Positions 6,879 to 15,278 of a DNA stretch of 21,469 nucleotides are shown here, one piece after another. Each line of letters opens with the position of its first letter. Within the stretch, counting starts at the first letter, position 1. The position numbers and the translations under genes are program-made. Below the pieces are notes generated by a model. The model did not search any database and was not told where the DNA came from. It was given only the letters and a program-made list of their open reading frames with translations. Origin of the DNA: Clostridia bacterium (GTDB lineage Bacteria > Bacillota > Clostridia > Oscillospirales > Acutalibacteraceae); NCBI GenBank assembly GCA_017631745.1, contig JAGBSR010000074.1, positions 1 to 21,469 of the forward strand, written 5' to 3'.

Positions 6879-8390
6879 ATGGAGAATGTTTATAAGAAGC
6901 TTAAAAGCGGTTCTGATATAAGAGGTACCGCTGCAGATGGAGTAGAGGGTGAAGCTGTTGAACTCACCGATAAAGCTGTATTTGACCTTACAATCGGCTT
7001 TTGCAAATGGCTCAAGGAAAAGGGCTATGATGGCGATAAAATTGCCGTAGGCCACGATTCAAGAATATCTGCTCTCAGAATTAAAAAACAGGTAACAGAT
7101 GCTTTAGGTGAGTACGGCTATAAAATTTTCGACTGCTCATACGCATCAACACCTGCAATGTTTATGACTACTGTTTATCTTGATTGCATTGCAAGCGTTC
7201 AGATTACGGCAAGCCACCACCCCTTCAATAAAAACGGACTTAAGTTTTTCACCAAAGACGGCGGACTCAACGGTGAGGATATCGAAAGAATAACTGTTCT
7301 CGCTTGTGAAAGCTATGAGAAAAACGGCAGAGTACCTGATGTGGAAGCTATTGATTATATGTCGATTTATGCAAAGGGTCTGCGCAAAATGATTTGCGAT
7401 GAGCTCGGTGACGATGAAGACAGCAAACCTCTTGCAGGCTACAAAATTGTTGTCGATGCAGGCAACGGTGTCGGCGGGTTTTATGCCACAGACGTACTCG
7501 CACCTCTCGGTGCTGATGTGTCGGGCAGTCAGTTCCTTGGTATGGACGGAATGTTCCCGAATCACGCTCCCAATCCCGAAAATAAAGAGGCGATGAAGAG
7601 CATTTGCAAAGCAACAGTTGATAACGGTGCTGATCTCGGTGTTATTTTTGATACCGATGTAGACAGAGCAGGCTGTGTAGATAAAAACGGCAATGAAATC
7701 AACAGAAACCGACTTGTTGCATTAGCTTCTCTTATAGCTCTTGAAAATAACAAAGGCGGCACAATTGTAACTGACAGTGTTACCTCAACAGGGCTTACAG
7801 CGTTTATTAACAATGACTTGGGCGGTGTACATTACCGCTTTAAAAGAGGTTATCGCAATGTAATAAACGAGCAGCTTCGCCTTAACAGCGAAGGTATCAA
7901 CTGTCCTCTTGCAATGGAAACATCAGGTCATGCGGCTTTCAGGGATAATTACTATCTCGATGACGGCGCATATCTTATGACTAAGATTATCATTAAAATG
8001 GCTCAGATGGGCAAAGAAGGCAAGACTCTTGATTCACTCATTGCAAATCTCAAGGACCCTGCCGAAGAAGCTGAGCTTCGTTTTAAAATCAAGTGTGAAG
8101 ATTTCAGAAGCTACGGCAATAAAGTAATTGATGAGCTCGAAAAATTTGCATCCGACAAGCAGGGAATGAGAATAGCTGACGACAACAGAGAGGGTATAAG
8201 AATATACTTTGACTCTGAGGATAAAAAAGGCTGGCTTCTTCTCAGACTCAGCGTTCACGACCCGATTATGCCTCTTAATATTGAGAGTGATGTTGTCGGC
8301 GGTGTAAAAAAGATTGCTCAAGAATTTAAGGCGTTTTTAAGCAGTTATGATATGCTTGATATAACACCTATAATTAATTTTCTTGCATAA
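6879..8390 (+). CDS. Phosphomannomutase/phosphoglucomutase (alpha-D-phosphohexomutase)
   Basis: The 503-residue product is a four-domain phosphohexomutase interconverting hexose 1- and 6-phosphates. The catalytic phosphoserine is Ser112 in TASHHPFNKNG, the Mg-binding loop is DTDVDR (258-263), the sugar-specificity loop is METSGH (346-351), and the C-terminal phosphate-binding loop is RLSVHDPIMP near residue 463. The ETSGH loop is shared by phosphomannomutase/phosphoglucomutase enzymes, so either mannose or glucose phosphate may be used. The length suits the longer ManB-like group, and the N-terminal SDIRGTA is the usual opening motif. AAAGGAG precedes ATG 6879, two bases after the DUF2461 stop. 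It closes the operon and probably feeds cell-envelope sugar nucleotides. Confidence 0.93.
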   Translation: MENVYKKLKSGSDIRGTAADGVEGEAVELTDKAVFDLTIGFCKWLKEKGYDGDKIAVGHDSRISALRIKKQVTDALGEYGYKIFDCSYASTPAMFMTTVYLDCIASVQITASHHPFNKNGLKFFTKDGGLNGEDIERITVLACESYEKNGRVPDVEAIDYMSIYAKGLRKMICDELGDDEDSKPLAGYKIVVDAGNGVGGFYATDVLAPLGADVSGSQFLGMDGMFPNHAPNPENKEAMKSICKATVDNGADLGVIFDTDVDRAGCVDKNGNEINRNRLVALASLIALENNKGGTIVTDSVTSTGLTAFINNDLGGVHYRFKRGYRNVINEQLRLNSEGINCPLAMETSGHAAFRDNYYLDDGAYLMTKIIIKMAQMGKEGKTLDSLIANLKDPAEEAELRFKIKCEDFRSYGNKVIDELEKFASDKQGMRIADDNREGIRIYFDSEDKKGWLLLRLSVHDPIMPLNIESDVVGGVKKIAQEFKAFLSSYDMLDITPIINFLA

Positions 8391-8424
8391 AGTTTAAATT
8401 GAATTTTACTGAAAGGAGCAGAAT

Positions 8425-9798
8425 ATGAGAAAGTATGCTATGGCAGTTTTGACTATATCCTTGATCGCCTTACTCGGCTTTGCCTTTGTCAGCACATATT
8501 TTCAGCCGGTGGATTCCCTTATAAGACCGCCTCAGGCTGAGGGTGAAAATCTTTCTATTCAGCTCGCTTTCAGTGAGGCTGTTGGTGAGGATTATCTTCT
8601 TAAACAGCCTATGAACGGCAACTACCGAAGTGCTTATACTTTTATCGACCTTACAGGCGATAAAAACGACGAGGTAATTGTTTTCTATTCAAAAAGCAAC
8701 GACCTTGGCATAGTGAGAATGAATGTTCTTGACAAGTCAGACGGAGAATGGGTGAGTATTGCCGACTTTCAGAGTGTACATAACGACATTCAGGAAATAG
8801 AATTTGCCGACCTTAATGGCGACGGCACAAAAGAAATTATAGTCGGCTGGACAGTTTCCGGCGAAAGCTACTCGAAGCTTATTACGGTATATCAGATTAA
8901 CAGCGATAAAACCGCAACTGATATAGAGTCTGTTTATGTGGATTACTACTCAATTTTCAGAGTTTCCGATATTGACTGCGACGGTAATGAGGACATTCTT
9001 TTATTTAAATATGCAACTGCAGGCAATACGGCAGAGTACACTGCTACGCTGATAACTTATGATAAAAACTCTGTTAAAGTCAAAGGTGCATTCACTCTCG
9101 ATAATTCAATATCCTCTGTTGCAGCGGTAAATTTTGACCTTCCGAAAGACGGAAACACAAAAAGAATTTTTGTTGACGGGCATAAGATTGACGGCGGTAT
9201 GATTACTGACTGCTTCCTCTGGCAAGAAAATATAAACGATTTTGAAAGATATAATGTTGCAGGAGTCGGAGTCAGTGCTCTGTCCTCAAGAACATCCTCG
9301 GTGCTTTGCAGCGATATAAATTCCGATTCGCTCATTGAAGTGCCCTGTGAGGAATATCTTGCTAATATCAGCTCTGAAACGCCGATTCTTAACAACAAAA
9401 CAACTAATAACCTTGGTCCGAGCCTTATTAATTGGGTCAGTGTCAGCGAGAACTCTGCCGAAACAATTGAACGGCACCTTATTATGTCGCAGTACGGATA
9501 CAGCTTTAAATTCAGCGAAAAATGGCTCGGCAATGTTTCAGTTACCAACGATTCACAGAAGGGTATACTTACCTTCTGGTCAATTGATATTAAAGACGGC
9601 ATACCTCAAAAGGGTAAGAAGCTCTTTTCAATTATGACAATCACCGAAATAGATCTCGATACCATCGGTGAAATTTCCTTTACCTATTCTCAGCTGACTC
9701 AGCTTAAAGGTAAGTTTTATTACAGCAAAATCTATGATGCCGGTTTAGATTACGGCATAACAAATAAAGAAATCAAAAACAGAATTATAGCGGGGTGA
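8425..9798 (+). CDS. Exported FG-GAP/VCBS-repeat protein next to a two-component system
   Basis: The 457-residue product starts with a basic stretch and a hydrophobic helix (about 5-25) with no lipobox cysteine, so it is exported and either anchored by that helix or cleaved. The body holds integrin-like calcium-binding repeats: DLTGDKNDEV (75-84), DLNGDGTKEI (129-138), DIDCDGNEDI (182-191) and a degenerate DINSDSLIEV (297-306), each followed by a hydrophobic strand, as in blades of a beta-propeller. The C-terminal part (from about 355, YGYSFKFSEKWLG) is a separate domain I cannot name. AAAGGAG lies upstream of ATG 8425. Only 4 bases separate it from the response regulator gene, so it is probably coexpressed with, and possibly senses for, the histidine kinase (inference). 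A TATAAT at 8369-8374 upstream lacks a convincing -35. Confidence 0.75.
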   Translation: MRKYAMAVLTISLIALLGFAFVSTYFQPVDSLIRPPQAEGENLSIQLAFSEAVGEDYLLKQPMNGNYRSAYTFIDLTGDKNDEVIVFYSKSNDLGIVRMNVLDKSDGEWVSIADFQSVHNDIQEIEFADLNGDGTKEIIVGWTVSGESYSKLITVYQINSDKTATDIESVYVDYYSIFRVSDIDCDGNEDILLFKYATAGNTAEYTATLITYDKNSVKVKGAFTLDNSISSVAAVNFDLPKDGNTKRIFVDGHKIDGGMITDCFLWQENINDFERYNVAGVGVSALSSRTSSVLCSDINSDSLIEVPCEEYLANISSETPILNNKTTNNLGPSLINWVSVSENSAETIERHLIMSQYGYSFKFSEKWLGNVSVTNDSQKGILTFWSIDIKDGIPQKGKKLFSIMTITEIDLDTIGEISFTYSQLTQLKGKFYYSKIYDAGLDYGITNKEIKNRIIAG

Positions 9799-9802
9799 TA
9801 TT

Positions 9803-10504
9803 ATGAAAACAGTGCTTGTTGCTGAAGACGAAAATTCCATCAGAGAATTTATAACTATCAATCTTCGCCTTGCAGGCTATGAGATAATCGAAGCCTGTGA
9901 CGGCAGACAGGCTATTGAAAAATACGATGCTAACAGAAACAGTATTGATATAGCTGTGCTTGATATTATGATGCCCGGCTGTGACGGTATTGAGGTATGC
10001 AGACATATAAGAGAGAAAAATATGAATGTCGGCATAATCTTTTTAACCGCAAAAGCTCAGGAGCACGACAAGGTCAGCGGTCTTATTTCCGGTGCTGACG
10101 ATTATATCACCAAGCCCTTTTCTACCACAGAGCTTATCGCAAGAGTTGAGGCTCTTTACAGAAGAGTTGATTACAGCAGAAATCTTCTTAGTATAACTCC
10201 GAGAGACAGTCTTATTCTCGGTGAATTTGAGCTCGATTTGAAAAAACATGTGCTTTTTAAGCGCGGTAAAGAAATTGAGCTTACTCATATTGAATATCAG
10301 ATCCTCGAGTGCTTTTTCAACAAGCCTGAGGAATCAATCGAAAGAGGAGTATTTGTCGAAAAGGTTTGGGGAGACAAATACTACGGCGACGATAAGGTTG
10401 TCGATGTAAACATCAGACGCCTTCGTCTTAAAATAGAGGATGACCCCTCAAATCCTACGCACCTGATAACCGTGTGGGGTCAGGGCTACAGATGGATTAC
10501 CTGA
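9803..10504 (+). CDS. OmpR/PhoB-family response regulator
   Basis: The 233-residue product has an N-terminal receiver domain with acidic residues Glu8 and Asp9, the phosphoacceptor Asp54 (AVLDIMMPG), Thr82 and Lys104 (DDYITKPF). Its C-terminal winged-helix DNA-binding domain (about 135-233) includes the recognition helix region VVDVNIRRLRLKIE and the wing GQGYRW. This is the full, intact OmpR-family architecture. It should be phosphorylated by the kinase encoded 33 bases downstream and act as a transcription factor on unknown targets. The ribosome binding site (GCGGGGTGA) overlaps the stop of the preceding repeat protein. The subfamily (PhoP, VicR or other) cannot be settled by eye. Confidence 0.95.
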   Translation: MKTVLVAEDENSIREFITINLRLAGYEIIEACDGRQAIEKYDANRNSIDIAVLDIMMPGCDGIEVCRHIREKNMNVGIIFLTAKAQEHDKVSGLISGADDYITKPFSTTELIARVEALYRRVDYSRNLLSITPRDSLILGEFELDLKKHVLFKRGKEIELTHIEYQILECFFNKPEESIERGVFVEKVWGDKYYGDDKVVDVNIRRLRLKIEDDPSNPTHLITVWGQGYRWIT

Positions 10505-10537
10505 TTTAACCATTATTCAAGAAAGGAGAAAAGGAAT

Positions 10538-11980
10538 ATGAAAAACAAGGCCAAAATGACCCTCGGCAACACTGTTAAGGGCAGATGGATAAAAAACGTT
10601 CTTCTTGTTTTTACTGTAATTATGTTCCTTTTTTCCTGCATAATCGTCTATTCCTCGTGCGTTCGTTATTTTAATTCCGCTGAGCTTGCAATGAGAGCAA
10701 GAAACTCGAAATCAGTTGACACCTTTTTCAGTGAATATAACAACGGAAGCACGGAAACATTCACTGTCGGAGCCTATGAATTCATAGAAAACTTCCAGTA
10801 CAGAGATATTATGGAGGTATGGGTGCTTGATAAAAACGGTGGATTGCTAGTTTCCTCAAGTGGTTTCAGCGAATCTTCGTCTTCTCGTTGGGACGATTAT
10901 GAAATTGCTCTTGAAGCCGAAGATAACATCGGTGTTAAACGGCTGAAGCTTTCCAGCGGTGAGCCTGTTATGGCCATGACATACATTCTTCGCGATTCAG
11001 CAGGAAGCAATTACGGTGCAGTAAGATATCTTGTTTCTATGCGGGCGATGTATCAACAGTTATTTATGATTATTGTAATTGTCATTGCTTCATTTATACT
11101 CGTCGTTGCGTTAATGGCTATTTCGGGAATGTATTTCGTTTCTTCTATTGTTAATCCCGTGTCTGATATATGCAGTACAACTGCCGAAATTGCAAAAGGT
11201 GATTTTTCTGCGAGAATTGATTATGACTATTATCACGATGAAATCGGTGAGCTGTGTATGTCCATCAACAATATGGCTCAGCAGCTCAGTGAAATCGATA
11301 AAATGAAAAATGACTTCATTTCAACGGTTTCCCACGAAATAAGAACTCCTATGACAGCTATCAAGGGATGGGGTGAAACTCTGAAAAATGTCGGTGATAA
11401 CCCCGAGCTACTGCACAAGGGTCTTGATATTATCGTCGACGAAACAGACAGACTGTCTTCAATGGTTGAAGAGCTGCTTGATTTCTCCCGTATGCAAAAC
11501 GGAAAAATCAGAATTGTGAACGAAGAAATTGACCTGCTTTATATAATTGAGCACGTTTATGATACATATAAGCAAAAGGCAGTGAATGAAAGTATAAATC
11601 TTTCCCTTGAGCTTAATGAAAACATCGATATAAGATTAATCGGTGATAAAGACAGAATCCGTCAGGTAATAATCAATATTCTTGACAATGCTATCAAATA
11701 CACCCCTAAAGAGGGGAGCATAAGTATTGAAATTGTAAAAATTCAAAAATATGTTAAAATAATAATCAGCGACAGCGGTATCGGCATACCGCAGAAGGAT
11801 TTGCCTCATATCAAAGAAAAATTCTATAAGGCGGATAACAATGTGCGCGGTACGGGTATCGGACTTGCTGTTGCAGATGAAATTATAAAAATGCATTCAG
11901 GCGAGCTTAATATTTCAAGTGAGGTTTCAAAGGGAACAACCGTAGAAATCATCTTGCCTGTTATAACCAAGGAGGACTAA
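10538..11980 (+). CDS. Membrane sensor histidine kinase, HAMP-HisKA-HATPase
   Basis: The 480-residue product has transmembrane helices at about 19-41 and 175-203, enclosing an extracytoplasmic sensor domain of about 130 residues. A HAMP segment follows (about 204-255), then the HisKA dimerisation helix with phosphoacceptor His266 (STVSHEIRTPM), and an ATPase domain with N-box Asn384 (ILDNAIKYT), G1 motif DSGIGI (412-417) and G2 motif GTGIGLA (438-444). All catalytic boxes are intact. The organisation is that of PhoR/VicK-type kinases, but there is no PAS domain between HAMP and HisKA. AAAGGAG and a second AAGGAA lie upstream of ATG 10538. It partners the adjacent regulator; its signal is unknown, and the preceding exported propeller protein is a candidate input. 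Confidence 0.95.
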   Translation: MKNKAKMTLGNTVKGRWIKNVLLVFTVIMFLFSCIIVYSSCVRYFNSAELAMRARNSKSVDTFFSEYNNGSTETFTVGAYEFIENFQYRDIMEVWVLDKNGGLLVSSSGFSESSSSRWDDYEIALEAEDNIGVKRLKLSSGEPVMAMTYILRDSAGSNYGAVRYLVSMRAMYQQLFMIIVIVIASFILVVALMAISGMYFVSSIVNPVSDICSTTAEIAKGDFSARIDYDYYHDEIGELCMSINNMAQQLSEIDKMKNDFISTVSHEIRTPMTAIKGWGETLKNVGDNPELLHKGLDIIVDETDRLSSMVEELLDFSRMQNGKIRIVNEEIDLLYIIEHVYDTYKQKAVNESINLSLELNENIDIRLIGDKDRIRQVIINILDNAIKYTPKEGSISIEIVKIQKYVKIIISDSGIGIPQKDLPHIKEKFYKADNNVRGTGIGLAVADEIIKMHSGELNISSEVSKGTTVEIILPVITKED

Positions 11981-11983
11981 TAT

Positions 11984-12967
11984 ATGTCAAAGGATAAAAA
12001 AGAATGTTTACATAAAACCTCAGTAGGCGGTCAGGCGCTTATTGAAGGAATTATGATGCAGGGCCCCAAGGGAGCGGCTGTTTCCGTAAGAACACCCGAC
12101 GGCTCTATAGATACCGAAATGGTAGATTTCAAGCACGCCAAGGATAAGTTCAAGCCGCTCGGCTGGCCTCTTATCAGAGGTGTGGTTGCTTATATCGAAT
12201 CAATGATGTTAGGCTATAAGTGTCTTATGATATCTGCCGAAAAATCAGGTCTTGAAGACCTTGAGGAAAGCGAAGAAAATCTGTCGAAGCTTGATAAATG
12301 GATCAATGACCATATCAACAAAAAGGTTCTCGGCGTACTCACAGGCATTGCCAGTGTTATCGGCGTTTTGCTTGCATTTTTACTTTTCTTCTATCTTCCC
12401 ACTATTGCCGTTAATTTTATCAATAAGCTTTCAGGCGATGTGCTCACAAATTACCGTGCACTCTTTGAAGGCATAATCAGAATGGTGATTTTTGTTGCAT
12501 ACATCGCACTCGTATCTCTTATGAAGGATATAAAGAGAACATTTATGTATCACGGCGCAGAGCACAAGACAATTTTCTGCTATGAAAAAGGCTGTGAGCT
12601 TACAGTTGAAAATGTAATGAAGCAGTCACGTTTTCATCCACGCTGCGGTACAAGCTTCATATTTGTTATTCTCATTATAAGCGTTGTGATTTCATCTGTT
12701 ATTTCTGTTACCTGGCCTGAGCTTCGTGATCAGACAGTGCTCTGGATTGCAATTAAGGTGCTTATTCTTCCGCTTATTACAGGCATCAGCTACGAGTTTA
12801 TCAAGTACGCGGGCAGACACGACAATGTATTCGTAAAGATTCTTTCCGCCCCCGGACTCTGGATGCAGAGACTTACAACAAAAGAACCTGACGAGGATAT
12901 GATTGAGGTTGCTCTTGCATCCTTCAAGGCGGTTATCACAGACAATCCTGAGGACGATGCCGTATGA
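11984..12967 (+). CDS. DUF1385 family membrane protein (YqhQ-like)
   Basis: The 327-residue product matches the DUF1385/YqhQ family: the opening motif SVGGQALIEGIMMQGP (13-28), then RTPDG (36-40), RGVVAYIESM (65-74), and the central YHGAEHKTI (189-197) plus HPRCGTSF (218-225) blocks with conserved His, Glu and Cys that could bind a metal. Hydrophobic helices lie at about 115-145, 162-180, 225-245 and 250-275, so it is polytopic. The biochemical role is unknown. AAGGAGG (11969-11975) lies inside the end of the kinase gene, so it is cotranscribed with the two-component genes. The next gene starts inside its stop (ATGA). YqhQ genes commonly sit beside prmC in Clostridia, as here. Confidence 0.88.
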   Translation: MSKDKKECLHKTSVGGQALIEGIMMQGPKGAAVSVRTPDGSIDTEMVDFKHAKDKFKPLGWPLIRGVVAYIESMMLGYKCLMISAEKSGLEDLEESEENLSKLDKWINDHINKKVLGVLTGIASVIGVLLAFLLFFYLPTIAVNFINKLSGDVLTNYRALFEGIIRMVIFVAYIALVSLMKDIKRTFMYHGAEHKTIFCYEKGCELTVENVMKQSRFHPRCGTSFIFVILIISVVISSVISVTWPELRDQTVLWIAIKVLILPLITGISYEFIKYAGRHDNVFVKILSAPGLWMQRLTTKEPDEDMIEVALASFKAVITDNPEDDAV

Positions 12968-13821
12968 CAATCAATGAAGCTTTAAAAGCTTTGAAGCTTA
13001 TACTCTCGGATGTTGACGACGGAGATATCGAAGCTAGATATATTCTCGAAAAGGTCAGCGGTGTTTCCTATACTCAGATGCTTTTTAAGAGTGACAGCAA
13101 TATTTCTGACGAAGCCTTTGAAGAGGCAGTACTTATGGCTCAGAGGCGTTTTGGCGGTGAGCCGATACAGTATATTCTAGGCTCCTGGGACTTTATGGAT
13201 TTCACCTTCAGAGTAGGTGAGGGAGTGCTTATTCCCAGGCCTGAAACCGAGATTTTAGTTGAGTATATACTTGATAAAATAAAAAATATTAAAGAGCCTG
13301 TTGTATATGATTTATGTTCAGGAAGTGGCTGCATAGGTCTGAGTATTGCTTGTTTCAGAAAAGATGCGAAGGTGTATCTCGTTGAAAAATCTGAGAAAGC
13401 TTTAGCTTATCTTACAGAAAATCAGAAAAGCCTTTGCGGCGACTCTGATAACATTCAGGTTATAAAGGGTGATATATTGATTACTGATGATTTCAGCAGT
13501 CTTCCCGAAGCCGATGTTATCGTAAGTAATCCGCCTTATATCAGAAGCGACGAAATACCGTCTCTTCAAAGTGAGGTCCTGCGCGAGCCCGTTATGGCCC
13601 TTGACGGTGGAGAAGACGGACTTATATTTTACAGAGTACTCGTAAACGAGTGGTCGAAGAAGCTGAGCCGTGACGGATTTATGGCCTTTGAGTGCGGCGA
13701 AGACCAGGCCGAGGATATCTCCGAACTTTTCAGTAAAATTAATTTTGACAGCGAGATAGTTTTTGACTATAATAATATTCAGCGAATCGTTATCGGAAGG
13801 AGAAAATCAAATGATTCTTGA
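12964..13821 (+). CDS. prmC: Release factor glutamine N5-methyltransferase PrmC (HemK)
   Basis: PrmC methylates the glutamine of the GGQ motif in release factors RF1 and RF2, using S-adenosylmethionine. The 285-residue product has the helical N-terminal substrate-binding domain (1-75), the family signature PRPETE (91-96), the SAM-binding motif I DLCSGSGCIGLSIA (116-129) and the catalytic NPPY tetrapeptide (189-192, SNPPYIRSDE). Length and motif order are typical. It overlaps the preceding stop by ATGA, with GAGGA at 12950-12954. In many bacteria the partner gene prfA lies next door; here the following gene is a membrane protease instead. Confidence 0.95.
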   Translation: MTINEALKALKLILSDVDDGDIEARYILEKVSGVSYTQMLFKSDSNISDEAFEEAVLMAQRRFGGEPIQYILGSWDFMDFTFRVGEGVLIPRPETEILVEYILDKIKNIKEPVVYDLCSGSGCIGLSIACFRKDAKVYLVEKSEKALAYLTENQKSLCGDSDNIQVIKGDILITDDFSSLPEADVIVSNPPYIRSDEIPSLQSEVLREPVMALDGGEDGLIFYRVLVNEWSKKLSRDGFMAFECGEDQAEDISELFSKINFDSEIVFDYNNIQRIVIGRRKSNDS

Positions 13822-14482
13822 TCTTATGAGAGACGGACTCTCTATTGAACTGATAATTAATCTTTGTGTCCGTGTATTTATAATATTCTGTGTTTTACCC
13901 ATACACGAATTTGCCCACGGCTTTGTTGCGAGTAAATTGGGTGATGACACAGCCCGCCTTAAAGGCAGACTTACAATGAATCCTCTTGCCCACATTGATC
14001 CCTTCGGTGCACTTATGGTTATTCTTGTTGGCTTCGGTTATGCTAAGCCCGTACCCGTAAACATCGGCAGATTCAAGCGCGGTAAAAGAAAGCAATATAT
14101 GGCGCTTACAGCTTTTGCAGGTCCCGTTTCAAACCTTATTATGGCAACTATATTCACATTTGTATACTGCCTTATTTATTATAAGCTTATTTATACTGCT
14201 GAGTATATGTATTATATTGCATTATTCTGCTCGGTTGCGGCTCAGATAAACATTTCTCTTGCGGTATTCAATCTTTTACCCATACCGCCTCTTGACGGCT
14301 CGAGGATTCTTAATGCTTTTCTTCCCGACAGACTTTATTTTAAGATTATGCAATATGAAAGATACATTGTTTTAGGCGTGTTCGCACTTATTTTCCTCAA
14401 TGTTCTTGACGGCCCTATTGCTTTTCTCACAGGTCTTATCGAGGGAATAATATTCAAAATATGTGAAATACCCTTTGTATAA
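13811..14482 (+). CDS. Site-2 protease family (M50) membrane metalloprotease
   Basis: The 223-residue product is a compact rhomboid-like-topology M50 zinc protease (YwhC/YydH-type group) that would cleave within or near the membrane. The zinc motif HEFAH (32-36) sits in the first helix, with catalytic Glu33, and the third ligand region is NLLPIPPLDG (154-163, Asp162). The N-P-L-A-H-I-D-P block (57-64) and GYAKPVPVN (76-84) are family hallmarks. Further helices lie at about 100-125, 130-155 and 180-205. There is no PDZ domain, so it belongs to the short group, distinct from RseP. The start at 13811, eight bases after AAGGAG (13798-13803), is preferred over an upstream in-frame ATG at 13763 inside prmC; it overlaps the prmC end by 11 bases. 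The substrate is unknown. Confidence 0.9.
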   Translation: MILDLMRDGLSIELIINLCVRVFIIFCVLPIHEFAHGFVASKLGDDTARLKGRLTMNPLAHIDPFGALMVILVGFGYAKPVPVNIGRFKRGKRKQYMALTAFAGPVSNLIMATIFTFVYCLIYYKLIYTAEYMYYIALFCSVAAQINISLAVFNLLPIPPLDGSRILNAFLPDRLYFKIMQYERYIVLGVFALIFLNVLDGPIAFLTGLIEGIIFKICEIPFV

Positions 14483-14495
14483 TTAAGGAGCTGCA

Positions 14496-15278
14496 ATGGA
14501 AGTTATAAATTATAAGCTGGATGTATTTGAAGGCCCTCTCGACCTACTTTTGCATCTGATAAACAAACACAAACTCAATATCAACGATATTCCCATTTTT
14601 ACTCTCGTAGAGCAGTATATCGAGTATGTTCGTCAGATGCAGGAATCTGATATGGAGGTTGCAAGCGATTTCCTTGAAATGGCTGCAAGACTTGTTTATA
14701 TCAAGTCTGTTTCTCTTCTGCCTGTTTACGAAGAAGCCGAACAGCTCAAAAAAGAGCTTACAGGCGAGCTTATCGAGTATCGCGACTGCAAAATTATGGC
14801 AGGTAAAATAGCTGAAACCGCTAACGGCTTTGACTATTTCTACCGTGACACTATGAAGATAGAAGCAAGCAAAAAATATGAGAGACTTCACGAAAGCGAA
14901 GACCTTTTCCGTAGCTATATTGCCGCTGTCGGTAAAGGTAAGAGAAAGCTTCCGCCACCCATTGAAGCCTTTACTGCAATCGTTTCCAAGAAGATAGTTT
15001 CCGTATCTTCAAGAGTAACAGGTATCGTTAAAAAGCTCAGAAGAGGCACAAAACGCCATTTCGGCGAGTTCTTTTCAGATGCATCATCCCGCTCAGAAAT
15101 GGTTGCAACTTTTCTCGCTATGCTTGAGCTTATAAAGGCTAACAAAATCAAGGCCTGGGGCAGCGGTGACAAGGTTGTTGTGGAGCAGTGCGAAGAGCTT
15201 GAAGAGAATATTGAGTCTTTCATCAGTGAATTTTCCGTTGACGGTAACGAGGAGGAAACAATAAATGAACAACAGTGA
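14496..15278 (+). CDS. scpA: Segregation and condensation protein A
   Basis: ScpA is the kleisin of the SMC-ScpAB condensin that compacts and segregates the chromosome. The 260-residue product opens with the family signature YKLDVFEGPLDLLLHLI (6-22) and continues through the SDFLEMAARLVYIKS segment (about 61-75), the N-terminal helices that contact the SMC neck. The C-terminal winged-helix part (about 180-235, including FLAMLELIK) binds the SMC head. Length and layout are normal. AAGGAG lies just upstream of ATG 14496. The end overlaps scpB by 14 bases, the conserved arrangement of the two subunits. Confidence 0.95.
   Translation: MEVINYKLDVFEGPLDLLLHLINKHKLNINDIPIFTLVEQYIEYVRQMQESDMEVASDFLEMAARLVYIKSVSLLPVYEEAEQLKKELTGELIEYRDCKIMAGKIAETANGFDYFYRDTMKIEASKKYERLHESEDLFRSYIAAVGKGKRKLPPPIEAFTAIVSKKIVSVSSRVTGIVKKLRRGTKRHFGEFFSDASSRSEMVATFLAMLELIKANKIKAWGSGDKVVVEQCEELEENIESFISEFSVDGNEEETINEQQ

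Noticed and set aside
7146..7565. 139-codon open frame on the minus strand inside the phosphohexomutase gene
   Set aside because: It lies opposite a well-conserved enzyme, has no recognisable motif and reads as a shadow of favoured codons.
8345..8374. Promoter for the FG-GAP repeat gene (TTATGA with TATAAT 8369-8374)
   Set aside because: The -35 matches consensus at only about three positions; the -10 lies in A/T-rich coding sequence at the end of the mutase gene. Possible but not supported.
9057..9602. 181-codon open frame on the minus strand inside the FG-GAP repeat gene
   Set aside because: No ribosome binding site or family motif; the plus-strand protein has clear repeats and export signal.
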